64,000 nucleotides of DNA. It comes from Purshia tridentata. Lineage: Eukaryota > Streptophyta > Magnoliopsida > Rosales > Rosaceae. The notes under the pieces were generated by a model, which did no database searches, had not been told where the DNA came from, and worked only from the letters and a program-made list of their open reading frames with translations. Below are positions 11,501-22,195 of this stretch, piece by piece. Within the stretch, counting starts at the first letter, position 1. Every line of letters starts with the position of its first letter. A program made the position numbers and the translations under genes. The stretch spans positions 1-64,000 of the forward strand of contig QANT01000956.1 of NCBI GenBank assembly GCA_003254885.1, read 5' to 3'.

Positions 11501-13823
11501 GAGAACTTTGTTATGCTGCTGAGCAGATCTTTATGCAGGAGCCAACAGTTCTTCAGCTGAAAGCTCCAATTAAAGTATTTGGCGATCTTCATGGACAGTT
11601 TGGTGATTTAATGCGCTTATTTGATGAATATGGATTTCCATCCCCTGCAGGAGACATAACGTAAGTTGAGCATTTTCTCTCATGCCATATCTGTCATTAT
11701 AGTCGTGGAAAGAATTTGTTTTGAACCAGAATTGTGTCTCTATGAGTTATATTCAAGAACCAACAATCTAAATTCTCATTCTACTGAAAAAAAAATTTAC
11801 TCGAATTCTTCTGGTCATAGATCTCAAAAAATTTCTAGTTCATGTTGAAGTGAGTTTTGTTAGAAGGGCTGATACCACCCTTCTATGTATAAATTATGAA
11901 TCTACAAACAAGTAAGACTTGTTCAGCTAGTCTATTAATGTTACAGGTATATTGACTACTTGTTTTTGGGGGATTATGTTGATCGAGGACAACACAGCTT
12001 GGAGACCATAACTTTGCTCCTTGCACTCAAGGCAAACTTCTGCTTTTAAGTAATCTAATTGATATATATTTGTATTCTATCACTTCTTATATTTAACTGT
12101 ATAATGCCATGATTGATTCTGCAGATTGAGTATCCTGAGAATGTTCACTTAATACGTGGGAATCATGAGGCTGCTGATATCAATGCACTTTTTGGTTTTC
12201 GTATTGAATGCATTGAGAGAATGGTATTCATAATTATGCAGTCATGATACAGTCTTTGCTCTGAAATTTCAAAATATTAAATGTGCTAGTAACTTATGTG
12301 CATGTAGGGAGAGAGTGACGGAATATGGGCATGGACACGGTTCAATCAACTTTTCAACTTTCTCCCTCTTGCTGCACTAATTGAAAAGAAAATTATCTGT
12401 ATGCATGGTGGCATTGGGAGATCTATAAATTCTGTAGAACAGATAGAGAAGCTTGAAAGACCCATTACGATGGACGCTGGGTCTATAACTTTAATGGATC
12501 TTCTGTGGTAAACTCTTGGTCAATTCATGTGTCTATATGCTATTAATAGTTGTTTATGGTTATGGTCTTATAAAATCTATGTACACAGGTCTGATCCTAC
12601 AGAAAATGATAGTGTAGAGGGCTTGAGACCAAATGCCAGAGGCCCTGGTCTTGTCACTTTCGGGGTACTCACTTCCAGGCTTTTTTTTCTTCGTATTTCT
12701 ACATGTACATTACTTTTAACGTGCTATTTTTTTGCCCTTTCTAGTGATGTTAGTGCACAGAAGTATTTGTTAGGGGTTTAGAATGGGGGCCACTTATCAA
12801 AAAAAAAAAAAAAAAGTACGAGCCATTGGTCTGAAGTTAAATCTACGACAAATTGACAATTCACATACATTAGTAAACATGGGTATAGATTTACTGAAAG
12901 TATGCTTTAAGATATCACACATTCTACATTTGAATGGTATGAGAGCTGATACTTGATACCTTATCACTATTAATGTAGTTTGGCACATTATATTTGAATG
13001 GTATGAGAGCTGATAGTGTTCTTGTTTGTCTTATGACTCTCTCATAGGGCCACTGCTTCCATGTGCATACTTTTAGGATAGGCGTACATGTCCACCCTAA
13101 CAATATATATTCTTGCTACTTGAACACATTCTACATTTGAATGGTATGAGAGCTGATAGTGTTCTTGTTCGTCTTATGACTCTCTCATAGGGCCACTGCT
13201 TCCATGTGCATACTTTTAGGATAGGCGTAGATGTCCACCCTAACAATATATATTCTTGCTACTTGCAGCCTGATCGTGTCACAGAATTTTGTAAGAGAAA
13301 CAAATTACAGCTCATTATAAGGGCTCATGAATGTGTCATGGACGGGTTTGAACGATTTGCCCAGGGACAGTTGATCACTCTTTTTTCTGCTACTAACTAT
13401 TGTGGTAAGCAAAATCTTTGTGAGTTTCTTTCCATGTCTGGTGCTTGCAGTCTCATATTGTCTTTTCATTTAGGGACGGCAAACAATGCTGGTGCTATTC
13501 TGGTTGTTGGCAGAGGGTTGGTTGTGGTTCCAAAATTAATACATCCTTTGCCACCTCCTCTTCAGTCACCAGAGACATCTCCTGAACGTGTCACAGACGA
13601 CACATGGATGCAGGTAAGCCATTGCATTTATAATGTTGATAATACATAATATGCCTCTATATCAGATTATTATTTAATTTTAACAGAGAATTTGTCTGCT
13701 GTCTCTTTCATACGGTCATATCTTTTTGGTCTCTTGTAGGAGCTAAACATTCAGAGGCCACCAACTCCTACTCGTGGTCGACCACAGCCTGATCTTGATA
13801 GGAACTCACTTGCATATATATAG
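5558..13823 (+). CDS. BSL1: BSL1, Kelch-repeat serine/threonine protein phosphatase (21 exons)
   Basis: Predicted 888-aa phosphatase of the BSU1/BSL (PPKL) family, close to Arabidopsis BSL1 in sequence and length. In Arabidopsis these enzymes act in brassinosteroid signalling on BIN2-type kinases. Exons: 5558-5765, 5872-5932, 6079-6157, 6362-6441, 6549-6643, 7713-7812, 7900-7969, 8408-8509, 8748-8829, 8929-9099, 10601-10790, 10883-11084, 11165-11332, 11422-11660, 11947-12031, 12125-12223, 12308-12507, 12589-12664, 13269-13404, 13474-13613, 13740-13823. The N-terminal half is Kelch repeats (about residues 1-380), then an acidic linker. The C-terminal half is a PP1-like phosphatase with metal and catalytic motifs GDLHGQ, GDYVDRG and RGNHE. 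The end, RNSLAYI, matches the conserved BSL1 tail. Start [10 protein letters not shown] matches the family start. Exons 13 and 15 end at GC donors. Introns 5 and 10 carry repeats. Confidence 0.96.
6915..7425. mobile_element. Possible non-autonomous DNA element in BSL1 intron 5
   Basis: The segment from about 6939 (GTGCACACTCCTTT) and the segment ending about 7405 read inward as imperfect inverted copies (right end, reverse strand, GCACACCCTCTTT). Between them lie CT-rich and GA-rich tracts (6970-7000 and 7093-7175) that could pair, then a G-rich stretch. No transposase and no certain target-site duplication. It may be a MITE or only low-complexity DNA. Confidence 0.4.
9245..10338. mobile_element. 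Possible non-autonomous DNA transposon in BSL1 intron 10
   Basis: The ends read inward as imperfect inverted repeats: GGTTTGTTTGAC at 9249-9260 and, on the reverse strand from about 10335, CATGTTTGTTTGACCAGA. Similarity continues weakly for about 50 bp. TGTTTGTTTG-type ends are common in PIF/Harbinger and hAT-like non-autonomous elements. I could not find a convincing target-site duplication. The interior has no transposase. Without it the intron would be about 0.4 kb. Confidence 0.5.
11333..11421 (+). other. GC-AG intron 13 of BSL1
   Basis: Exon 13 ends AAAAGG and the intron begins GCAAGT, the classic GC-donor consensus; the acceptor is TTGCAG. Any nearby GT donor would shift the frame, while this junction joins GLHKR to VISALLRP exactly as in the BSL family. 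Confidence 0.8.
12032..12124 (+). other. GC-AG intron 15 of BSL1
   Basis: Exon 15 ends CTCAAG and is followed by GCAAAC. The nearest GT lies past an in-frame stop, so the only junction that yields [15 protein letters not shown] is a GC donor at 12032. The acceptor is CTGCAG at 12119-12124. Confidence 0.75.
12986..13267. repeat. 143-bp tandem duplication in BSL1 intron 18
   Basis: Sequence beginning near TTTGAATGGTATGAGAGC occurs at 12993 and again at 13136, period 143, almost identical up to CTACTTG. The downstream copy then reads CAG, the real acceptor of exon 19, while the upstream copy reads AAC. A shorter related piece lies at about 12917-12955. Confidence 0.9.
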
Positions 13824-14372
13824 CTGACAGATTGTGTATTTTAAGTTTGTGAATGTGACAATCAACATGTGTCTGGAGGCTTAATCCTTTTCCATTTCCA
13901 ACATTGTGGATTGCCTCTCTCATTGTAGCATGGGCTTGCCGTATTTGGAAGTTAAGAGTTGCAGAAGCTGAAGGCCTTGTCTAGTGTATACAGCGTGAGA
14001 ATGCTAGAAATTTAGATGGTAGCGACTGAATAATCTTCATTTCTCGTAATTGAGTTTGTAATATATGTACAACAACTTAGTCTGCGGAAGAGATGTAGAA
14101 GTTTTTATGCTTCATAGAGATAACTTATAGGGGAGGGAAATTGGTTGTTTAGTTTTACAGTAATGTAACATAAATAATAACATACATTTAATTCTTTTAA
14201 AAGTTTTTTTATTCACATTGAAGTGGCAAGTTTAAGAACAAGTTTGGATTTACAATCATGTATGACGTTGCAGACAAAATTAACCGTTATCTTGATGTCA
14301 AATTTGGAAAGAAAAAAACTATAATCAGTATTGTTTTAGCAAGACAAATTTTATGCAGGAACAAGAGTACAA
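13824..14372. other. Convergent 3' ends of BSL1 and the SOSS-B-like gene
   Basis: Should hold the 3' untranslated regions of both genes. AT-rich from 14150. No further gene seen. Confidence 0.5.
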
Positions 14373-14786
14373 TCAATACTTAGGTGGAAAGATACGCGAA
14401 TGAGGTGAAATCACAGCCTCTTTGATGTACTTGTTAAAATTATTGGGGTCAGGAACCCAGTGAATCTCACTCATGTTGGGTGTCTCCACATATACCATAG
14501 TAAACTCTCCCACCTTCTCTATTTTCCCTCTCTTGCCTGCCCTGAGAACAAGACTGTTCCTGTTGTAAGAGAAGATGCCATTAGCCAGGTGTATGATGTC
14601 GCCGGGCTCGAATGCATTGCACTCGTCTCCCCACAGCTGGAAGTGAACTGCCGCCGTCTCATCTGCCACGAGTGCCAAGCATGTCTGGTTTTGGCCTTCT
14701 GATGTCTTCTTGCCTTTGTCCAAAAGTATAAACCTTGTGTCTATGTTGTTCTGTGCCGCAGGCACTATGTCTTTGAGTGGCACCAT
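14373..14786 (-). CDS. SOSS complex subunit B homologue (OB-fold nucleic-acid-binding protein)
   Basis: A 137-aa protein of the hSSB/SOSS-B family (plant At1g23750-like). Members bind single-stranded DNA or RNA; animal SOSS-B works in double-strand-break repair, and the plant role is less clear. The OB fold covers about residues 5-105, with LVADETAAVHFQLWGDE, the GDII loop and LVLRAGKRGKIEKVGEF, followed by the conserved VETPNMSEI segment. The start is at 14786 (MVPLKDIVPAA). The open frame continues 20 codons upstream to 14846, but a strong acceptor TTTTTGCAG ends at 14800, so that extension is intron. A matching donor (CGG then GTAAGTCAG) lies at 15343/15342, implying a 5'-UTR intron of about 540 bp. 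Confidence 0.85.
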   Translation of the reverse strand: MVPLKDIVPAAQNNIDTRFILLDKGKKTSEGQNQTCLALVADETAAVHFQLWGDECNAFEPGDIIHLANGIFSYNRNSLVLRAGKRGKIEKVGEFTMVYVETPNMSEIHWVPDPNNFNKYIKEAVISPHSRIFPPKY

Positions 14787-14996
14787 CTTTGCTTTGTTTC
14801 TGCAAAAACCCAAAGAAACAATGGAATTGCAAACCCATTCAATCAATGAAACAAAATTTTATAGGGACAAGCATATATTAATAAACATACAGATAAAATG
14901 AAATACCCATTAATCTATAGACTATAGTACACAATTCAGTCATTTCGTCGAGCATTTCACGTGCACCTTACCGATATGTGATTGCACCAATAAAAC

Positions 14997-15173
14997 GTGC
15001 TACCAAACTAACTTGGAAGCAAACGAATTAAGATGTTGAATCAAAGACCCTTTTACATAGCCCACTGCTACTTTTTTTTTTTTTAGTGCTACCAAACTAA
15101 CTTGGAAGCAAACGAATTAAAATGTTGAATCAAAGACCCTTTTACATAGCCCACTGCTACTTTTTTTTTTTTA
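14997..15173. repeat. 89-bp tandem duplication in the 5'-UTR intron of the SOSS-B-like gene
   Basis: GTGCTACCAAACTAACTTGG occurs at 14997 and again at 15086. Both copies end in a T run of 11 to 13 bases. The copies differ at very few bases, so the event is young. Confidence 0.9.
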
Positions 15174-15540
15174 TCATATATATCTTTGATATTTGTAGAA
15201 CGTAACAGAGTAACTCAATAACCAGACCAAAAAAATAAACCCTCAATAATGCTTTGGATTGGTGGGTTAGGAACTTAGGAAAGAGGAAGACTGGAGCGTT
15301 ATGTTAACTTATGTATAATACTGGAATTGTCTCCTGACTTACCCGACGACGCTGTTTTCCTTGTCGTTTGCCGCTTACGGGAAAATCTGGGGCCTTCGTC
15401 TATGTGGATCAGAAGAACTAAATTAAATCAACTTTGAACCGTTCAATCTAGCACGAAAGGCTACGATTAAAAGGCCAGGTATGAGAAGGAGAGAGGGGAT
15501 CCGTAGAGAAGCCCCACCCTATTTTTTCATATACATTTTA

Positions 15541-15838
15541 GTAATTGAATTCAGATTCCAAGTTTCCAACTACACCTTCCATTTTTCCCAAAACAAAACC
15601 TTAGCTCTGTAACACCGACTCGTGCACCCTCTCTGCGAATTTTTTAACTTCAGAAAATCTCAGATCCTAACCCTAACCTAACCCTAACATGGAGGCCAGT
15701 CTTCTATGCATTTGGTCGGCAATTTCGTTCTTCGTCCTCGCACCGACCTCTCCTGTTTCTCTCTAGGGTTTGATTTCGGCCGGAAGCGCCCCAGGCAGAA
15801 GCACCAATTCAGGTGAATGTCTGAATTTATGGCTCTTT
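15541..15838 (+). other. Copy A of an inverted pair: 5'-exon-like segment with telomere-like CCCTAA motif and splice donor
   Basis: Looks like a first exon: pyrimidine-rich leader, CCCTAACCTAACCCTAAC near 15670-15690, then CAG followed by GTGAATGT at 15813. The longest reading frame (from 15690) has only 25 codons. A homologous segment on the opposite strand at 21855-22195 shares the 19-mer CAGAAAATCTCAGATCCTA (15651-15669), flanking blocks and sequence just past the donor. It may start a non-coding transcript, may be the promoter and first exon of a duplicated gene, or may be the terminal repeat of a large element. Confidence 0.5.
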
Positions 15839-17989
15839 GTATATTTCTTTTGCGGTCATGATAATTTTGGTTTTATCAATTAATAAAATATTTTTACCAT
15901 GGTTGAGTGCAAACACGGCAATATATCATTAATTCAATATAATTATATCTAGGGCAAAGATATATAATAGCTGGAAATGAATAGTAATTAAGCTGCCCTA
16001 GAGAACACAATGGTCGGTCGATTTATAATTTTCTGTTTTGTGTTTGTTTCGAGTAGATTGTGCTTGATGCGGATTAATTAGTTGTGCAACAGGACGATAA
16101 CCAGGAAATGTTGTCCTAGAGTTGCAAGCTTAATCATAACTTTTCTGTATTAAAAGCTAAACTGGGTCCGTGTTGTGTATCAAGGTTGGCAATCTTGATA
16201 TATCTAATTATTTAACTTGATGTATATTGGGGTTCACCGTACTCTAACATCGTTGGTGGTACTTCTATTATAAAATGACTCCTCCATGTTTTGGGGATTG
16301 TAAGTCTGGTGCTAGAGATCAGGTGAACATGGATATCTCTTCATCAATCTGTACAAGAGTGTGAGCTATTTTTCCAGAGTTTGGTTGGTCTGTGTCTTAT
16401 TGTTAATGATTTTTTTTTTTTTACACTGTTAAGTGTTTATAGTAGTCTTTATTGATGTTGACTGCTTTTAAGAGCTATTCCTTTGTTCCCCCATCACGCG
16501 AATCCATACCTGTTTTCAGTGATGCTTGATGATTTGCAATATTATGATAAGTAGTCTCACCTCTTCTATTGATGAACGTGCAGGTCTTATATTTAACTGA
16601 GCTTGAACTCAACTTGGTTATCTGGTGCATAATCTTTTTTCACATGTTTTATTTTATGGATGAGCCTCCTCAAGCAGTGCGGCAGTTGCATAATCTTGTT
16701 TAACAGGTTTCCTTTCCCGCCTCTAAATTGCATTCATTCTTCGTTCTTTTTTCCCTATATGTGGTTGCAAGGAATCTTATCTTTGGATGTAATATGTTAG
16801 TCAAGAATCTTTGTTCTGTTTTTTTGGGCGCATTCTCTAGTCAGTAATTGCTTCTGGAAAGTTAAACATTGCATCACTTGGTGGATGCCCTTTTTGGACT
16901 ACTTTCATGTTTCTACTTTTTTGTCTATCTACAGCATCTTTCATTTTTTCCATACTGTCAATCCATACAGTTTTTCTGCATAGCACATGGTCTCTCTCTC
17001 TCTCTCTCTCTTACATGCTGCTTATCTTTCATGTGCATACTGCTTATGTATTTGTTCTTTGCATTCATACTTATTTAGATGACTGCTTACACAAATCCAC
17101 TAATTTCTTTTTGTTATGGAACTTCTCCGCAATACTTGGGTTTTTTAGTTCAAGTGGAATAATGCAAACTAGTAAGTCGATTGGAATCTCATGAAACTGT
17201 TGGGATATGACAAAAGAAAGAGAGTGGAATGAATCTAATAAAATCAACTGAAAACTAACAAAATTCAATTAAATGTATAATCATAAAAGCAACGGGATGT
17301 ATGTTTATCCAATCATATAAATTAAGCCCTAGATTGTGTAATTGATGCTGATCCGACCAATGGGATGTCTTAGGTTCAGTTATTATCCAAGCCAATAAAT
17401 TAAGCCATGTGCAGTTTATCTAGTGTTTGCTTGAGGGATAATGGTCTGTCAAATAAGAAATCGAAGTTCAAGGATGCCTGATATTTTTCTTAAATGTATT
17501 AATGTCTTTCCACACAATTAGTTACATTACCTTTGACTTTATGAAATTCAAGTTTATTGGATTTAACTGGTGGTATATGTGATGAGTATAGGTATAACTT
17601 TGATATATCATTTACCCTTTGATTTACATAATTAACTGGTAATATATGTTTGATGTTATAGGCGAGGCCTTGTACGAGAAGTTCATTGTTAGACCAAGTT
17701 TTTGATTACTTATGAAAACTACATTGAGTGAAGATGAGTCCTTTAGTAAATATTGGCTCCACTTAATTTGTTGCAATCCGATTGCTGCTGACAAGCTTCC
17801 AATTAGTATTCTCTCTTATAGTATACTTGCTACACAACCAAAAACCAAAAATTAACCAGATCACTTGTTGAGCAATTAATATATTTTTTCCCAATGAGGG
17901 ACTAAAAATGTGGGAATTGTGTAGTATGGGCGTGTTAACTCGTGGGTGTCAAATAGATCGGCAAATAATATTTCTGTTACTATATAATA
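15839..17989. other. Gene-poor stretch
   Basis: About 2.1 kb of AT-rich DNA with a (CT)n tract near 16990-17010 and T runs. I see no open frame with family resemblance. If copy A is a first exon, its next exons should lie here, but I cannot identify them. Confidence 0.4.
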
Positions 17990-18960
17990 AGAAAAAAATC
18001 CAGAAAAGGAAATTGGAAGGAAAAATCGACCTTATAGAAGGAAAAGCATAAATTACGGGCCTAAAAATTACTCTAAAGCGGAAATTTTTATAAAATATTG
18101 GCGGAAATAAAATAATGGGCTAAAATTTGCTGAAGAAATTAATGGCCCAAAATATTCGGCCCAACAATTAAACTATGACCAGAATTGTGGCCCAAGAAAA
18201 AACTGTTATTAACTATGGGCCCAACAAGAATACAGATTCATAGTCGACCATAGAGAAACCTATAAACTTTCCTTATTTGGACCGACATTGTTTACCACTT
18301 TCCTTATTTAGACCGCCGCCTTTGTTCCATTTCCATATTTGAACCGACAAAATTGTCTTTCCTTTTGAGGACCGACAAAACATCAACTTTCTTTCTGTGG
18401 ACCGACAAATCATCAACTTTCCTTTTGTGGACCGACAAGATCATCAACCGTCCTTTTGTGGACCGACAAGATCATCGACATTGGCCATTTTCAAGGTGGC
18501 TTCATAATGCGCCGCAATTTTTCCCAAAAATGTATTGGCGCCGTCTTTTTTATAATCCGCTGTCATTTGCGCCGCAATTTCATATAACAGCCGTCATTTT
18601 CCAAAAAAGTGCACGGCGCCGTCATTTTTATTTGGCCGCCGTCATTTTTAAAAATGTCACGGGCGCTGTCTTTTTTTAAACAAGTGCACGGCGCCGTCAT
18701 TTATCCCATTAATTTGCACTTGCGCCGTCATTTGCGCCCCAATTTAATTTGTGCGCCGACATTTTTAAAAGTTTGCACGTGCGCCGTCATTTGCGCCGCA
18801 ATTTCATTTGTGCGCTATTTGCCCAACATTTTATATTTCCGCCGTCATTGCACGCATAGGCCTTCATTTCAATTTACTGTTGCGCCGCTATTTAAGTTTT
18901 TTGGCGACACATGGACAGTTTTCTTTAGTTTAACGCTGGCTTTTTACTCTTCTCTATATT
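17990..18960. repeat. Degenerate GC-rich tandem motifs of unknown origin
   Basis: From 18275 to about 18480 a unit of about 30-35 bp recurs, built around GGACCGACAA followed by ATCATCAACTTTCCTTTTGT. From about 18530 to 18890 GCGCCGTCATTT-type motifs recur irregularly (18600-18640, 18700-18735, 18780-18800, 18840). The flank at 18050-18230 is rich in GGCCCAA. The GC content of these motifs is unlike the surroundings. The open frames here simply read through the repeats. Confidence 0.65.
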
Positions 18961-19601
18961 CTAAGATTTGGAATAGTTTCTTTATTTGGACACTTGTATG
19001 TTGACTCAGTTTTGGAAACACAACCTCATTGGGCAATTTTTTTTTTCCCGTTTCTTTTATGGACATTTCCCCTTTTGCACGCTCTCCTATATATTTTGCC
19101 TGCACGCTTTTTTTTTTGCCAAAGTTCTGCAAATTCTGCCTGATTACATTTAATTGGATAAAATAGAATAATCTAAGAAAATTTACTGTACAATGTCTCG
19201 AGAAAACACTAGATAAACTACACTTGGCTTAATTTTTTTTGCTTCAAAAAAGAAAAGAACAATCTAGGAGATTCAATTGCTAGTATCAGCATCAATATAT
19301 TCAATAATTGCTCCAAAAGATACAAACATGCCTTCTATGCTTTTAAGATTATATGGGTTAATTGAATTTTAGTTTTCAGTTAATTTTGAAATATCATTCC
19401 AAACGCCAATTTGTCACTCTTGCTTTGTCAAATCCAACGGATTCGTGAAATTCTACTCGACTTACCATCTGGTGGTCTTCCATTTGTGCTAATAAACTCA
19501 AGTACTGCAGAAAAGTTCCGTTATTAGAAAAAGAAAAAGAAAAGAAATTAGTGGTTTTATGCACGCAGTTCATTCATTCATCCAAATAAATAAGTATGTA
19601 A

Positions 19602-19610
<9 letters not shown>

Positions 19611-19663
<53 letters not shown>

Positions 19664-19664
19664 N

Positions 19665-19696
<32 letters not shown>
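19611..19696. repeat. (GA)n microsatellite
   Basis: About 43 GA units, with one N at about 19665, so true length is uncertain. Confidence 0.97.
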
Positions 19697-19700
<4 letters not shown>

Positions 19701-21854
19701 GACCAAATCACAATCAACCGAACCAGAGATAACTTATCTCCCGGACCGATAAAAATTGGCTACAACATACAAGCACTGGTCGTCTTTCTTAGGCGAAACT
19801 TCCAGTAATACAAATCCCCAAATTCACATACATAGTGCAACCTGTATAGGCATTACAGAACATGTATATTGTTCAGCAACAAGAGGATGCATATTGTTAT
19901 GCAACCAAAAAATGTAAATTGTTAAGCAACAAAGCATCCCCGTGCTCCATTTTAAACCATAATGTAAATGGTGAACAACCAAACTAATGCAGTGTCGTTT
20001 GTGATACGGTTCACTTATTAACTACACTCAAATTATCTGGGAATCCCGTTATGAGAACATGTTAAGTTATTAATATTAGTTTCAATGGGAGTCAACACTA
20101 TCTAGGATAAGTATACTTATTCTGAAACTAAAATTAATAACTTGGCATGATCTCATAAAACAGGATTCCTAAAAAATAATTTGTTTGTTTCAAGTTTAGT
20201 TAAAAAGTGACCATCCCACAAAAGATAGGGCGCCTCATTAGCTTCTTTTTGTTGTTCACCATTTATGAGTCCCACAAATTTGATCAGCCTGCATGTAAGG
20301 CCAACAAATGTAAGCAGACAGTAACTCTCGTACTTTCCATTTTCAACGGGAGAAACAGGAAAAACAAAATTCAGAAATAAGTAACATTTAATAAAACCTA
20401 TTATGTATGAAACCTGAAACGATCTTGAATGTGATAGTGAAAAAATAGAATTCATGCAGCAGCTTAAAAATTTATTGAGCTTCAGAGAAAAGCTGCAGAA
20501 ACAGGATTTAAATGAAAATGAGTACAGAAGGCAGACATTTTAAGCCAAAAAATGAGAATTAAAGGTAAAGGACACAAAAAATATTTATTCCAAACCTATC
20601 CAGTTACATTCATAGTCTACTCATTGGGTTTACATACATATGCGACTGAGTAAGAAGGAAAGAATTACACAGAAAACATCTTAAATAACTGTTACATTCA
20701 TCCCCATGTTATATTAGCCATTAACAATTTTAAAATGGGACAATGGAGATTCTGTCAAAGTTGTCATACTTATTTAAAAGTAGTAAAATACTTAAATTTC
20801 TAGAAAGGACATATTGTAAGGATATTTATCAGTGTAAGTAAAAAACAAAATTTACAAGTGACCGAAGAGTTGTGTAACAAAGGTTTCAACCTCCAAACAA
20901 GCATAAAATAATTTTAAGAAATTAAAATCAATGTATTGTTTACGGACTTATTCAGCTATATTACTACTAATACAAAAGTAACAAAAGAAATAGACAAAAA
21001 AGGGTCTACCCTAAAAAAGAGTCAACGATACTGTCAAATATAAGCTATAAAAAATAACATGCAATCCAGAAACGAAAAATAAACAGTTCCCAGTAATATA
21101 GGGCCATGCATTCAGAGCACTTCTTCCAAACTTGCCATGCAAAGAAGTGCCTGTACTCCGAATATTGGGTTCTGGGTTGTGGTACCACAAAAAAGTATAA
21201 CTTAATTATTATTCCCTATCAGCCACAGCAGTGGCTGCATGGTTCATTTCTTCCTCTTAATTTACCTTAGGAACAGTATGTCTTCGTGTTACAAAATTAT
21301 AATGAATAAATACTATATTATTTGCGTTTGCACTCAACTACAGTAAATATTTATAAAATGATTGAATTACGTTTTTCAGTATTTAGAAAGTATAATGGTC
21401 CACATAAACGCATTTCCAACATTATGTATAATATGCTTCAGTAAGCTCCTTGCCTACATAGGGAATGCTGGCATGCTAAATTATATTAATTCAAAGAAGA
21501 GTGTATGTATCTCAGGTAGATCTTGCACAGTTTCACCTTGCAAGTTTTGACCTTGCGTCATTTAAAAGAGGTTCCCGGCCTCTTTGGACACTTCAAACTT
21601 TCCATTGCGAAAAGATCAACAGCTCTGTGTTTGACAAATAAATATTAAAGGATGAAAGCAATCTGATTCTGCCCTAAAGTCTGTTAACACAAGAATCAGA
21701 CTCTCACAGAATGAAACCTATACAGAACTATCTAAACTCCCCCCTTTCTTAAAAGTAGAATTCATGCAAATTAATCTATCATACTTGTTGATAGAGACGA
21801 AAATTGATTTGCTAATTCTACAAATCCAGTTGACCTTCTCCAAACCGATCAATT
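19697..21854. other. Gene-poor stretch between the (GA)n tract and copy B
   Basis: AT-rich. Holds the hairpin at 20051-20156. On the minus strand an acceptor-like CACAG near 21623 precedes a short possible exon (to about 21562) that could belong to a transcript starting at copy B. No protein family recognised. Confidence 0.35.
20051..20156. repeat. 106-bp hairpin (foldback)
   Basis: The arm 20051-20084 is an almost perfect inverted copy of 20123-20156 (34 bp, about four mismatches), with a loop of about 38 bases. It could be a very small foldback/MITE or a small-RNA precursor. Strand of any transcript is unknown. Confidence 0.75.
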
Positions 21855-22195
21855 AAAGAGCCACAAATTCCGACATTTACCTGGAGATCTTCGCTACGGC
21901 CCTTGCTTCTCATCATGGGAAGGCCTTTCTATGAGCACGACCTCGCAGCCCCTTGTTTCTCTTCTTTGTTGCTCACAACCCGACCGTCTTCATTACGCGA
22001 CCCAATCAAGGTCCGAAGTGGCGACCAAATGCATCGATGCTCTGACCTGTGGCTAGGGTTAGGGTTAAGGCTAGGATCTGAGATTTTCTGAGGTTGTATT
22101 ATTCGCGGAAAGAGAGACAGGGCGAACCAGAGTTACAAAGCTAGGTTTTCGTTGTCGGGATATGGAAGGTGTGGTTGAACTGAGAGTAATTATTT
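21855..22195 (-). other. Copy B of the inverted pair: 5'-exon-like segment with splice donor
   Basis: Reverse-strand homologue of copy A. It shares ACACCTTCCAT, the CAGAAAATCTCAGATCCTA block (22072-22090), a CCTAACCCTAACC telomere-like motif, GCATTTGGTCG, and a donor at 21881/21880 followed by TAAATGTCGGAATTTGTGG, which matches the sequence after the copy A donor. A short frame MMRSKGRSEDLQ runs into the donor. Overlapping longer open frames at 22071-22394 are not supported. Confidence 0.5.

Noticed and set aside
15660-15692. Telomere-like CCCTAA run as a possible interstitial telomere
   Set aside because: Only a few imperfect units, also present in copy B; better read as promoter-type telo-box sequence.
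18353-19004. Overlapping 108- and 131-codon frames
   Set aside because: They read through degenerate repeats, giving repetitive peptides with no family.
19611-19696. CRISPR-like or other structured array
   Set aside because: It is a plain dinucleotide microsatellite.
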